This document shows, one piece after another, positions 1 to 7,967 of a stretch of 64,000 nt of DNA. The stretch's first letter is position 1. Each line of letters begins with the position of its first letter. Both the position numbers and the translations under genes were made by a program. Below the pieces are notes generated by a model. It had not been told where the DNA came from. It saw nothing but the letters and a program-made list of their open reading frames with translations, and made no database searches. Source of the stretch: Streptomyces sp. NBC_01233 (GTDB taxonomy: Bacteria > Actinomycetota > Actinomycetes > Streptomycetales > Streptomycetaceae); NCBI RefSeq assembly GCF_035989305.1, contig NZ_CP108514.1, forward strand, positions 5,123,501 to 5,187,500, written 5' to 3'.

Positions 1-50
1 ACCTCTCGCCGGAGACGAAATCCGGTTATCGCGGAGCGGTCGCGCAGGCG

Positions 51-989
51 CTACACCTGCGGCGTCAGCGTCAGGAGGGTCGCCTCCGGCGGACACGCGA
101 AGCGGACCGGGGTGAAGCGGTTGGTGCCGCAGCCGGCCGACACGTGGAGGTACGCCCGCCGACCCGCCGCCTCGTGCGTGGACAGGCCCTTCACCCGCTT
201 GGTGTCGAGGTCGCAGTTGGTGACGAGCGCCCCGTAGAAGGGGATGCACAGCTGCCCGCCGTGGGTGTGCCCCGCGAGGATCAGCGGGTACCGGTCGGCG
301 GTGAAGGACTCCAGGACGCGCAGGTACGGGGCGTGCACCACGGCCATCGAGAAGTCCGCGTCCTTCTCCGGGCCGCCGGCGACCATCTCGTAGCGGTCCC
401 GCTTGATGTGCGGGTCGTCGAGCCCGGTGAAGGCCAGCTCCAGGCCTTCCAGCTTCAGCCGCCCCCGGGTGTTGGTGAGGTTCAGCCAGCCCGCCGCGTC
501 GAAGGCGTCCCGCATCTCCTCCCAGGGGTTGTGGACGGCGCCGACGACGGGCTTGTTGCCGTTCAGCCCGTGCCGGCCCTGGGCCTTCTCCAGCAGGTAG
601 CGCCCGGGGTTGCGCAGCCGCGGCCCGTAGTAGTCGTTCGACCCGAAGACGTACACGCCCGGGAAGGACATCAGGGGGCCCAGCGCGTCGAGCACCTCGG
701 GGATGCCCTCGGTGTCGGAGAGGTTGTCGCCCGTGTTGACGACGAAGTCGGGGCGCAGGCCGGCCAGGGACTGCAGCCAGGCGCGTTTCTTGCGCTGCCC
801 GCCCACCATGTGGATGTCGGACACCTGGAGTACGCGCAGCGGACGCATCCCCCGGGGAAGGACCGGCACCGTGACCCGGCGCAGGCGGAAGGACCTCGCC
901 TCGAAACCGGCGGCATAGGCCACACCCGCGGCCCCCACCGCAGCGATTCCGGCAGCCGCTTTCAGGGGTACTCCGTAACGCGCACGCAT
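51..989 (-). CDS. Metallophosphoesterase, membrane-anchored
   Basis: The 312-residue protein belongs to the calcineurin-like metallophosphoesterase superfamily, which uses a two-metal site to hydrolyse phosphoesters. The family metal ligands are visible in order: DIH near residue 59, GDN near 87, GSND near 117 (the usual GNH/GNHD position), a His in VVHAPYL, and GHTHGGQ near 240. The N-terminus has a short hydrophobic Ala/Gly-rich segment (about residues 10-28), so it probably sits at the membrane facing outward, like YkuE-type enzymes; that location is inferred. The substrate cannot be read from the sequence. It is divergent from the GatB/YqeY gene with under 70 bp between the starts. Confidence 0.9.
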   Translation of the reverse strand: MRARYGVPLKAAAGIAAVGAAGVAYAAGFEARSFRLRRVTVPVLPRGMRPLRVLQVSDIHMVGGQRKKRAWLQSLAGLRPDFVVNTGDNLSDTEGIPEVLDALGPLMSFPGVYVFGSNDYYGPRLRNPGRYLLEKAQGRHGLNGNKPVVGAVHNPWEEMRDAFDAAGWLNLTNTRGRLKLEGLELAFTGLDDPHIKRDRYEMVAGGPEKDADFSMAVVHAPYLRVLESFTADRYPLILAGHTHGGQLCIPFYGALVTNCDLDTKRVKGLSTHEAAGRRAYLHVSAGCGTNRFTPVRFACPPEATLLTLTPQV

Positions 990-1044
990 GGCCCCATCGT
1001 CTCAGACGCGGAAAACCAGTGAGCGCCACTGCCCCCGCACCTGG

Positions 1045-1050
1045 CAGACT
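1045..1050 (+). promoter_or_regulatory. Probable -10 box, leaderless GatB/YqeY gene
   Basis: CAGACT lies 7 nt before the ATG at 1058, the spacing that would start transcription at the start codon. No Shine-Dalgarno sequence precedes that ATG. Confidence 0.45.
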
Positions 1051-1057
1051 CACATCC

Positions 1058-1519
1058 ATGACCACGCTCAAGGCCAAGCTCCAGGAAGACCTCACGACCG
1101 CCATCAAGGCACGTGACGAGCTGCACTCGTCCACGCTGCGCCTGACCCTCTCCGCCATCACCAAGGAGGAGGTCGCCGGCAAGGAGGCACGTGTGCTCTC
1201 CGACGAGGAAGTCCTCAAGGTGATCGCCAAGGAGGCGAAGAAGCGCCGCGAGGCGGCGGAGGCCTTCGCCCAGGGCGGCCGTGCCGAGCAGGCCGCGCGG
1301 GAGACCGCGGAGGGCGAGTTCCTCGACACGTACCTGCCCAAGCAGCTCACCGACGACGAGCTCGTCGCGATCGTGGCGCAGGCGGTCGAGGAGGCCAAGG
1401 CCGCGGGTGCCGAGGGGCCGCGGGCCATGGGCGCCGTCATGAAGATCGTGAACCCGAAGGTCGCCGGGCTGGCGGAGGGCGGGCGTGTCGCCGCCGTCGT
1501 CAAGCAGCAGCTCTCGTAG
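1058..1519 (+). CDS. GatB/YqeY domain-containing protein
   Basis: The 153-residue protein begins MTTLKAKLQEDL and carries the YqeY-like fold related to the tail domain of the GatB amidotransferase subunit. Visible hallmarks are the stretch with two Lys-Ala-Arg clusters near the N-terminus, EAKKRREAAEAF in the middle and LPKQLTDDEL before the C-terminal helix. The family is thought to act on or near tRNA, but its role is not established. I chose ATG 1058 over an in-frame start 39 nt upstream because the shorter form matches the usual N-terminus and has a -10 box at leaderless spacing. It converges on the penicillin-binding protein gene across a strong hairpin. Confidence 0.9.
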   Translation: MTTLKAKLQEDLTTAIKARDELHSSTLRLTLSAITKEEVAGKEARVLSDEEVLKVIAKEAKKRREAAEAFAQGGRAEQAARETAEGEFLDTYLPKQLTDDELVAIVAQAVEEAKAAGAEGPRAMGAVMKIVNPKVAGLAEGGRVAAVVKQQLS

Positions 1520-1544
1520 GGCCGGGAACAGATCCGGGAAGTGA

Positions 1545-1586
1545 CGGGGGAGGGCCCCAGCCGGAACCGGCTGGGGCCCTCCCCCG
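1545..1586. terminator. Bidirectional hairpin terminator
   Basis: A near-perfect inverted repeat has arms at 1545-1564 and 1567-1586. It lies between the convergent GatB/YqeY and penicillin-binding protein genes. There is no long U tract, as is common in Streptomyces terminators. Confidence 0.8.
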
Positions 1587-1602
1587 TGTGGTGCGCCGAC
1601 CG

Positions 1603-3894
1603 TTACTGGTCGTCGGGGCCGCCGATCAGGCCGCCCGGGTCGATCGTGACCCCGGGGAAGGGGGGTTGCGGACTGACACCGCCCGTTGCCCCGCCCGTGG
1701 CGCCCCCGGTGGCTCCGGCGGTCTGACCGCCGGGCCGCCCGCCGGGCTTTCCGTCGCCGCCCGGCTTGCCGGGCCTGGTCGGGGTGGTGGTGGGCGGCTT
1801 GTTGCCGCGGGAGCCGCCGGACGGAACGTTCGATTCCGGGATGCTGACCGTGACGAAGCGCAGGGCCTCACGACCGTCCAGCGCGCCCGTGACCGCGTCC
1901 TTCCAGATCGGGCCGGGCAGACCGCCGCCGAAGACCTTCAGGTAGGGCTTGCCGCCGATCACGATGTTCTCCATCGTGACCTTCTTGGCCCCGCCCGAGC
2001 CGACCCACACCGCGCCGGAGATGTTCGGGGTGTAGCCCACGAACCAGGCGTTGTAGCGGTTGTCCGTCGTACCCGTCTTGCCCGCGCTGTCGCGGTCGGT
2101 CAGACCGGCCCGCTCACCGGTGCCGGAGTCGATCACTCCGCCCAGCAGGGTGTTGATGGTGTCGGCGGTCGTCTCCGACATCGCCCGCTCGCACTTGCTC
2201 TTCGGCACCGAGAGGGCCTTGTTGTGCGCGTCGGTGATCGACTCGATGGCGACGGGGGTGCAGTAGACGCCGCGGTTGGCGAAGGTCGCGTACGCGTTGG
2301 CCATCGTCAGCGGGGACATCTCCTCCGAGCCGAGCGCGATGGCCGGGCCGTCGGCCAGCTTCGCCCCGCTCGCCGGGACCACGCCGAGCTTCTGCGCCAT
2401 CTCCGACACCGGGCACAGGCCGATCTCGGAGATCATTTCGACGAAGTAGGTGTTGATCGACTTCTCCATCGCCGTCCGCAGCGCGTAGGGGCCGATCTCG
2501 TCCTCGGTCTCGTTCTCCGCCGATTCCTTGCTGACGTTGACGTACTGGGACCCGTCGCAGCGGGAGATCCCGCTCGGGTAGTCCATCTTGTTCGGCGCCG
2601 GGTAGACCTTCGTCGGCGGCAGGCCCCGCTCCAGCGCGGCGGCCGCGATGAAGGGCTTGAAGGTCGAGCCGACCTGGAAGCCGAAGTTCGAGCCGCCCAT
2701 CCGCTTGTCCACGGAGTAGTTGATCTGCGTCTCGTTCTTCCCGAAGCCGTACGGCTTGGACTGACCCATCGCCAGCACCCGTCCGGTGCCCGGCTGGACC
2801 ATGGTCACGGCCGTCGCGATCGCGTCGTCCTGGTAGACGTGGTCCTTGATCGACTCGTTGGCCGCGTCCTGCGACTGCGGGTCCAGGGTCGTGCGGACGG
2901 TCAGGCCGCCCTGGTTCCAGACCTTCGCCCGCTCCTCGCGCGTCTTGCCGAAGGCGGCGTCGGTCAGGAAGGTGTTGCGCACGTAGTCGCAGAAGAAGCC
3001 CGCGCCCTTGACCGCGGTGATGCAGCCGTTCTTCGGCCTGGTCACCTTCAGGGTGACCGGCTTCGCCTTGGCCGCGTCCGCCTCCGCCTGCGAGACGTCC
3101 TTGGTGTCGGCCATCCGCTGCAGGACGATGTTGCGGCGCTTCGTCGCCTCCTGGGTGTCGTTCACCGGGTCGTACCGGCTCGGCGACTGCACGACGCCGG
3201 CCAGCAGCGCGGACTCCTCCAGGGCCAGGTCCTTGGCCGGCTTGCTGAAGTAGCGCTGGGCCGCGGATTCGATTCCGTACGCCTGCTGGCCGAAGTACGT
3301 GATGTTGAGGTAGTTCTCGAGGATCTTCTTCTTCCCGAGTTCCTCCTCGACCTGGATCGCGTACTTCAGCTCGCGGATCTTGCGGCCGAGGCTCTTCTCC
3401 TGGGCCTCGCGCACCTTGGTCTCGTCGTCGCCGGCCTCTTCGACGAACACGTTCTTCACGTACTGCTGGGTGAGCGTGGAGGCGCCCTGTGCGGCGCCGC
3501 CCTCCTGCGCGTTGCGGTTGACCGCGCGCAGGATGCCCTTGAGGTCGACGGCTCCGTGTTCGTAGAAACGGGAGTCCTCGATGGCGACGATCGCCTTCTG
3601 CATGTACGGGGAGATCGCCGTGAGCGGGACCACTTGCCGGTCGCGCGAATAGACGGTGGCGATCAAGCCACCCTCGGCGTCCAGAATCGTGGTCCGCTGG
3701 CTCAGTGGCGGAGTCTTGAGATTGGCCGGGATCTCATCGAATCCCTCGACCGTGCCCTTGGCTGCCAGCCCCAGGGCGCCTGCAGCCGGAATCGCCATGC
3801 CGGCCAGCACAACTCCGGAGAGAACGGACACCCCGAGGAACTTGGCGGCCTGCTGGCTCCCCGTGAGCCCGCCGCCCGAGCGCTTCTTTCCCAT
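1603..3894 (-). CDS. Class A penicillin-binding protein (transglycosylase/transpeptidase)
   Basis: This 763-residue bifunctional cell-wall enzyme polymerises lipid II and cross-links peptides outside the membrane. After a short basic tail comes one membrane anchor (about residues 15-45). Next is the GT51 transglycosylase domain with EDSRFYEHG near residue 105 and GASTLTQQYVKN after it. The transpeptidase domain has the catalytic STFK near residue 410, SIN in the second motif and KTGT near 605. The tail is disordered and rich in Pro and Gly (GGATGG repeats). ATG 3894 is chosen because a TAGGCT box sits 7 nt upstream and the next in-frame start adds an implausible leader. It is divergent from wblA, as ponA2 is from whiB4 in mycobacteria. 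Confidence 0.95.
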   Translation of the reverse strand: MGKKRSGGGLTGSQQAAKFLGVSVLSGVVLAGMAIPAAGALGLAAKGTVEGFDEIPANLKTPPLSQRTTILDAEGGLIATVYSRDRQVVPLTAISPYMQKAIVAIEDSRFYEHGAVDLKGILRAVNRNAQEGGAAQGASTLTQQYVKNVFVEEAGDDETKVREAQEKSLGRKIRELKYAIQVEEELGKKKILENYLNITYFGQQAYGIESAAQRYFSKPAKDLALEESALLAGVVQSPSRYDPVNDTQEATKRRNIVLQRMADTKDVSQAEADAAKAKPVTLKVTRPKNGCITAVKGAGFFCDYVRNTFLTDAAFGKTREERAKVWNQGGLTVRTTLDPQSQDAANESIKDHVYQDDAIATAVTMVQPGTGRVLAMGQSKPYGFGKNETQINYSVDKRMGGSNFGFQVGSTFKPFIAAAALERGLPPTKVYPAPNKMDYPSGISRCDGSQYVNVSKESAENETEDEIGPYALRTAMEKSINTYFVEMISEIGLCPVSEMAQKLGVVPASGAKLADGPAIALGSEEMSPLTMANAYATFANRGVYCTPVAIESITDAHNKALSVPKSKCERAMSETTADTINTLLGGVIDSGTGERAGLTDRDSAGKTGTTDNRYNAWFVGYTPNISGAVWVGSGGAKKVTMENIVIGGKPYLKVFGGGLPGPIWKDAVTGALDGREALRFVTVSIPESNVPSGGSRGNKPPTTTPTRPGKPGGDGKPGGRPGGQTAGATGGATGGATGGVSPQPPFPGVTIDPGGLIGGPDDQ

Positions 3895-4279
3895 AGGGGG
3901 CAGCCTACGTTCTGATTCGCCGGACACGCGCGAATGCCTTGGCCTAAGCTGTCCCCAACTGTCACAGCAGTGCGGTGCGACATCAACCCCTCGGCTTGAT
4001 TTTCACCCTTCCCGAATGGGGTGGACGTATGTCCGAATCTCGCCCCTCTGCTGAAGCTGATCCGCCGATTCCACCCGAATTGCCGGAATGGCCGGGCATG
4101 TCGCCGGATCACTCCGTCGGGTGATCTGCCGCTTACCCATAGTCCGTTCGGACCATTCAAGATTGGGCCCGTCGGGGGTGTTGCACTGTGCCCGCCTTCC
4201 GTAACGTCCTCAACTGGCAGCGGTGAATATGCCGCTACCGCCGTGGGGGAGCCTCGATTCGGGAGAGGACGGCGCCGGG
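3895..4279. promoter_or_regulatory. Divergent intergenic region controlling wblA and the PBP gene
   Basis: These 385 bp hold no gene. The wblA side has a possible promoter with TTGCAC at 4181-4186 and TAACGT at 4202-4207 (15-bp spacer), which would give a leader of roughly 70 nt. A small perfect palindrome GTCCGTTCGGAC lies at 4142-4153 and could bind a regulator. The long, A+T-richer leader fits wblA as a heavily regulated developmental gene. Confidence 0.45.
3902..3907 (-). promoter_or_regulatory. Probable -10 box, leaderless PBP gene
   Basis: TAGGCT on the minus strand ends 7 nt before the ATG at 3894. The same hexamer precedes several other genes in this window at the same spacing. Confidence 0.5.
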
Positions 4280-4630
4280 ATGGGCTGGGTTACCGACTGG
4301 AGTGCGCAGGCAGCCTGCCGCACTACCGATCCGGATGAACTGTTCGTTCAAGGAGCGGCACAGAACAGGGCCAAGGCGGTGTGCACCGGATGTCCGGTGC
4401 GGACCGAATGCCTGGCCGATGCGCTCGACAATCGCGTCGAGTTCGGCGTGTGGGGCGGAATGACCGAGCGGGAACGACGTGCGCTGCTGCGCCGGCGTCC
4501 CACCGTCACCTCGTGGCGACGGCTGCTCGAAACCGCCCGTACGGAGTACGAGCGCAGTACGGGCATCCTCACCATGGATGCAGACACGGAGATCGACGTT
4601 CCGTACGAGACTTACGCGGCAGCCGGGTAG
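4280..4630 (+). CDS. wblA: WhiB-family regulator WblA
   Basis: The 116-residue protein starts MGWVTDWSAQAACRTTD. It has the WhiB iron-sulfur ligands: one Cys in AACRTT, then CTGCPVRTEC with three more, followed by the GVWGG turn and a basic C-terminal segment (ERRALLRRRP) used in DNA and sigma-factor contacts. The sequence and the neighbours (class A PBP divergent, two ArsA-like ATPases downstream) identify WblA, a Streptomyces regulator of aerial development and antibiotic production and counterpart of mycobacterial WhiB4. A strong GGAGAGGA ribosome site at 4262-4269 supports ATG 4280 rather than the in-frame ATGs upstream. Confidence 0.95.
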   Translation: MGWVTDWSAQAACRTTDPDELFVQGAAQNRAKAVCTGCPVRTECLADALDNRVEFGVWGGMTERERRALLRRRPTVTSWRRLLETARTEYERSTGILTMDADTEIDVPYETYAAAG

Positions 4631-4659
4631 ACCACGCGGACGCCACGACGTACGAACGC

Positions 4660-6021
4660 CTACGCTCCGGCCGGAACCCCGGCCGCGAGTCGCTCTCCGA
4701 TGGCCCGTAGCCCGGCGAGGTCGTGCACATCGCCGGGCAGGGCGGCCACTTCGGCCACCGCCACCTCGGGGTGCAGTGAGGTGAAGCGATCGCGTGTGCG
4801 CTGCTCACGCGCGATCACCTGCATCCGTTCGGCATGCAGGCGCAGCAGTCCTGCCGTGATCCGGTCGACGACCGCGGTATCGCCTTCGGTGCCGGGGGAG
4901 CCTGTCTCGGGAGGGTTCGCGGTCTTTGCGGTCCGTGCCGTCTCTGCTGTCGGCGCGGTCGCCGTTTGTGCGGTCGCCGTCCGTGTGGTCCCGGCCGTCT
5001 CGGTCGGTCCTGCGGCCGGGTCACGAAGTCCAGCTTTCCCGGACTCCTGATCGACAATGCCGCCTTCTTCAAGATTCTCTGCGGCGGCCAACGCCCGTTC
5101 GGCGGACAGCTGGTCGGCGCCGCTGCCGTGCACCCGGTTCAGTACCAGCCCGGCCAGCGGCATGCTCTCCGCGGCCAGCCGCTCCACGAAATACGCCGCC
5201 TCGCGCAGGGCGTCCGCTTCGGGCGCCGCCACCACCAGGAAGGCCGTGCCGGGAGCCTGGAGCAGCCGGAAGGTCGCGTCGGCGCGCGTGCGGAAGCCGC
5301 CGAACATCGTGTCCATCGCGGCCACGAAGGTCTGCACGTCCTTCAGCAGCGAGGCCCCCATCAGCTTGCTGAGGGTGCCGGTCATCATCGACATGCCGAC
5401 ATTGAGGAACTTCATCCCCGCCCGGCCGCCCACCTTCGCCGGAGCCATGAGCACCCGGATGAACTTCCCGTCCAGGAAGGACCCGAGGCGCTTGGGCGCG
5501 TCCAGGAAGTCCAGCGCGGACCGGCTCGGCGGGGTGTCCACGATGATGAGGTCCCAGTCGTCCCTGGCCCGCAGCTGTCCCAGCTTCTCCATCGCCATGT
5601 ACTCCTGCGTGCCCGCGAAGCCGGCCGACAGCGACTGGTAGAAGGGGTTGGCGAGGATGGCCCGGGCCCGCTCGCCGTCTGCGTGCGCCTCGACGATCTC
5701 GTCGAAGGTCCGCTTCATGTCCAGCATCATGGCGTGCAGTTCACCGCCGTCGGCGCCCACGCCCGCGACCTTGCGCGGGGTGTTGTCCAGCGAGTCGATG
5801 CCCATCGACTGCGCGAGCCGGCGCGCCGGGTCGATGGTGAGCACGACCGCCTTCCGCCCGCGCCCGGCCGCCCGTACGCCCAGCGCCGCGGCCGTGGTGG
5901 TCTTGCCGACCCCGCCCGCCCCGCAGCACACGACGATCCGGGTCTCCGGGTCGTCCAGCAGCCGGTCGACCGCCAGCCGCGGCGGAGTGTCCAGTCCCAC
6001 GGTGTCCACCCCCTCGCTCAT
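4660..6021 (-). CDS. ArsA/Get3-type ATPase, second of a pair
   Basis: The 453-residue protein is a P-loop ATPase of the ArsA/Get3 (anion-transporting or tail-anchored-protein-targeting) group. The deviant Walker A reads GAGGVGKTTTAA near residue 36, switch I has DPARRLAQSMGID, and switch II is IIVDTPPSRSALDFLD. A low-complexity Thr/Ala linker (about residues 340-385) separates the ATPase from a short C-terminal domain and looks like a recent expansion. Its start overlaps the upstream ATPase by ATGA (6018-6021), so the two are translationally coupled and probably form a heteromer, like mycobacterial Rv3679-Rv3680. No membrane pump gene is present, so export of arsenite is unlikely. Confidence 0.9.
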   Translation of the reverse strand: MSEGVDTVGLDTPPRLAVDRLLDDPETRIVVCCGAGGVGKTTTAAALGVRAAGRGRKAVVLTIDPARRLAQSMGIDSLDNTPRKVAGVGADGGELHAMMLDMKRTFDEIVEAHADGERARAILANPFYQSLSAGFAGTQEYMAMEKLGQLRARDDWDLIIVDTPPSRSALDFLDAPKRLGSFLDGKFIRVLMAPAKVGGRAGMKFLNVGMSMMTGTLSKLMGASLLKDVQTFVAAMDTMFGGFRTRADATFRLLQAPGTAFLVVAAPEADALREAAYFVERLAAESMPLAGLVLNRVHGSGADQLSAERALAAAENLEEGGIVDQESGKAGLRDPAAGPTETAGTTRTATAQTATAPTAETARTAKTANPPETGSPGTEGDTAVVDRITAGLLRLHAERMQVIAREQRTRDRFTSLHPEVAVAEVAALPGDVHDLAGLRAIGERLAAGVPAGA

Positions 6022-7001
6022 TCGGCCACCGTCTGCTTCCGCAGTTCCTTGGCCAGCTCGTACAACCCGGCCAGATCCACCCCGGCGCCGAGCAGGGGCA
6101 GTTCGTACGTCGGCAGGTCCAGCCCCGCCAGTACGGTGCGCTGCGCGCGCTCCAGCTCCACCCGGCTCGCGTGCTCGGCGGCCTGCGTGAGCAGCGGGTC
6201 CACCAGCCGCTCGGCCAGCCCGCCGCGGCGCGCGCCGCCGAGGCCCGCCCGGGACAACGCCCTGGCCACCTCGGCGCGGTGGTCGCCGGCCGCGGTGCGC
6301 AGGGTGTCCTCGTCAACATGGTGCGGCCGCACCATGTTGACGACGACCCGGCCGACGGGCAGCCCGGCCTCGCGCAGTTCCTCGATGCCGTCGGCGGTCT
6401 CCTGGACGGGCATCTCCTCCAGGAGGGTGACCAGGTGGACGGACGTCTCGGGGGACTTGAGCACCTTCATGACGGCCTGCGCCTGGTTGTGGATCGGCCC
6501 GAACCGGGCCAGGCCCGCCACCTCGTCGTTGACGTTCAGGAACCGGGTGATCCGCCCGGTCGGCGGCGCGTCCATGATCACGTGGTCGTAGACGTACCGG
6601 CCGGCCTTGTCCTTGCGCCGCACCGCCTCGCACGCCTTGCCGGTCAGCAGGACGTCACGCAGTCCCGGGGCGATGGTCGTCGCGAAGTCGATCGCGCCGA
6701 GCTTCTTGAGCGCGCGGCCGGCCGAGCCGAGCTTGTAGAACATCTGGAGGTAGTCCAGCAACGCCCGTTCGGCGTCGATGGCGAGCGCGAAGACCTCACC
6801 GCCCCCGCCGGGCGCGACGGCGATCTTCCGCTCCTCGTACGGGAGCGCCTCGGCACCGAAGAGCTGCGCGAGCCCCTGCCTGCCCTCGACCTCCACCAGA
6901 AGAGTCCGCTTGCCCTCGCGTGCGAGGGCAAGCGCGAGTGCCGCGGCGACCGTGGTCTTGCCGGTGCCGCCCTTGCCGCTGACCACCTGGAGCCTGCTCA
7001 C
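6018..7001 (-). CDS. ArsA/Get3-type ATPase, first of a pair
   Basis: The 327-residue protein opens MSRLQVVSGKGGTGKTTV, a Walker A with the signature Lys of the ArsA/MinD class. VIMDAPPTGRITRFL is the switch II region, and the C-terminus has a GVDLAGLYEL turn. I start at the GTG at 7001. A TAGGCT box lies 8 nt upstream and the Walker A then falls at the usual distance, whereas an upstream ATG at 7040 would add 13 residues with no homologous look. It is coupled to the next ATPase by a 4-nt overlap. The role, a cytosolic targeting or redox-stress ATPase, is inferred from mycobacterial relatives. Confidence 0.9.
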   Translation of the reverse strand: MSRLQVVSGKGGTGKTTVAAALALALAREGKRTLLVEVEGRQGLAQLFGAEALPYEERKIAVAPGGGGEVFALAIDAERALLDYLQMFYKLGSAGRALKKLGAIDFATTIAPGLRDVLLTGKACEAVRRKDKAGRYVYDHVIMDAPPTGRITRFLNVNDEVAGLARFGPIHNQAQAVMKVLKSPETSVHLVTLLEEMPVQETADGIEELREAGLPVGRVVVNMVRPHHVDEDTLRTAAGDHRAEVARALSRAGLGGARRGGLAERLVDPLLTQAAEHASRVELERAQRTVLAGLDLPTYELPLLGAGVDLAGLYELAKELRKQTVAE

Positions 7002-7009
7002 AGCGTCCG

Positions 7010-7095
7010 AGCCTAACCACTCGTCTCCCGGAACATGCATGAGCCTCCCCCCGGACTCGGCCCGGGGGGAGGCTCGGCACCACAGGCACTACCCT
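7010..7095. promoter_or_regulatory. Divergent leaderless promoters flanking a 14-bp hairpin
   Basis: TAGGCT at 7010-7015 (minus strand) serves the ATPase pair and TACCCT at 7090-7095 (plus strand) serves the DUF4177 gene, 8 and 7 nt from their start codons. Between them is a perfect 14-bp inverted repeat (7041-7054 with 7062-7075, 7-nt loop). It sits about where the -35 regions would be. Confidence 0.55.
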
Positions 7096-7102
7096 CGCTC
7101 CC

Positions 7103-7264
7103 ATGACCAAGAAGTTCGAATACGCGACGGTCCCGCTGCTGGTTCACGCCACCAAGCAGATCCTGGACACCTGGGGCGAGGACGGCTGGGAGCTCGTCCA
7201 GGTCGTGCCCGGCCCGAACAACCCCGAGCAGCTCGTGGCCTACCTCAAGCGGGAGAAGGCATGA
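7103..7264 (+). CDS. DUF4177 small protein
   Basis: The 53-residue protein begins MTKKFEYATVPLLVH and ends QLVAYLKREKA. The pattern WEYxxVPL followed by LDTWGEDGWELVQV is typical of DUF4177, a small beta-rich domain of unknown role found widely in Actinobacteria. Its stop overlaps the start of the RidA gene (ATGA), so the two are translated together. A -10 box lies 7 nt upstream and there is no ribosome-binding site, which suggests a leaderless mRNA. Confidence 0.85.
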   Translation: MTKKFEYATVPLLVHATKQILDTWGEDGWELVQVVPGPNNPEQLVAYLKREKA

Positions 7265-7734
7265 GCGGGCTTGTCGAGGCGAAGCTGGCCGACCTCGGCC
7301 TGACCCTGCCCGAGGTCGTCCCGCCGCTGGCCACGTACCAGCCGGCCGTCCGCTCGGGCGTGTACGTCTACACCGCGGGCCAGCTCCCGATGGTGAAGGG
7401 CAACCTGCCGGTCACCGGCAAGGTCGGTGCGGAGGTCTCGCCGGAGCAGGCCAAGGAGCTTGCCGCCACGTGCGCGCTGAACGCCCTGGCCGCCGTGAAG
7501 TCGGTCGTCGGCGACCTCGACAAGATCGCGCGTGTCGTGAAGGTCGTCGGCTTCATCGCCTCGGCCCCCGACTTCACGGCCCAGCCGGGTGTGCTCAACG
7601 GTGCGAGTGAGCTCCTGGGCGCCGTCCTCGGCGACAAGGGCGTCCACGCCCGCAGCGCGGTTGGCGTGGCGGTCCTGCCGCTGGACGCCCCGGTCGAGAT
7701 CGAGATCCAGGTCGAACTGGTCCCCGGAGCCTGA
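7261..7734 (+). CDS. RidA/YjgF-family protein
   Basis: The 157-residue protein matches the longer actinobacterial RidA group. Recognisable parts are YVYTAGQLPMVKG near the N-terminus, EQAKELAATCALNALAAVK, and a C-terminal stretch with GVAVLPLDAPVEIE before the final strand. RidA enzymes hydrolyse reactive enamine/imine intermediates. This clade lacks an obvious RidA catalytic Arg in the usual sequence context, so deaminase activity is not certain. It is coupled to the DUF4177 gene and followed by a hairpin terminator. Confidence 0.88.
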   Translation: MSGLVEAKLADLGLTLPEVVPPLATYQPAVRSGVYVYTAGQLPMVKGNLPVTGKVGAEVSPEQAKELAATCALNALAAVKSVVGDLDKIARVVKVVGFIASAPDFTAQPGVLNGASELLGAVLGDKGVHARSAVGVAVLPLDAPVEIEIQVELVPGA

Positions 7735-7755
7735 CCCCTCCCGGGAGGGGGCCAC

Positions 7756-7796
7756 GAGCCCGGCCCCGGCCGCCCCGCGCGGCGGCGGCCGGGCTC
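7756..7796 (+). terminator. Hairpin terminator after the RidA gene
   Basis: Arms GAGCCCGGCC at 7756-7765 and GGCCGGGCTC at 7787-7796 enclose a G+C-rich loop that can pair further. Confidence 0.65.
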
Positions 7797-7800
7797 TGCC

Positions 7801-7890
7801 GAATCCAGCCCCTCCGGCGTTCGAGGAGTGGGGGTCCCCCCGGACGAAGTCTGGGGGAGGGTACGGGGCGGAGCCCCGGGTCTTCGAGGC
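7801..7890. repeat. Dispersed Streptomyces intergenic palindromic repeat
   Basis: A stretch with CCCCTCCGGCGTTCGAGGAG, then self-complementary GGGG/CCCC blocks, includes GGGGCGGAGCCCCGG at 7865-7879. The same 15-mer occurs at 45217-45231. Sequences of this form are common between Streptomyces genes; I see no coding potential. Confidence 0.6.
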
Positions 7891-7955
7891 CGGGCGCAGA
7901 CCTGCCGAGCCGCCGGCCGCGGCAGGGGACCCTCGAACATCGGGCCGGATGGCCG

Positions 7956-7961
7956 TAGCAT
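7956..7961 (+). promoter_or_regulatory. Probable -10 box, leaderless NUDIX gene
   Basis: TAGCAT is 6 nt before the ATG at 7968, and no Shine-Dalgarno sequence is present. Confidence 0.5.
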
Positions 7962-7967
7962 CCGGCC

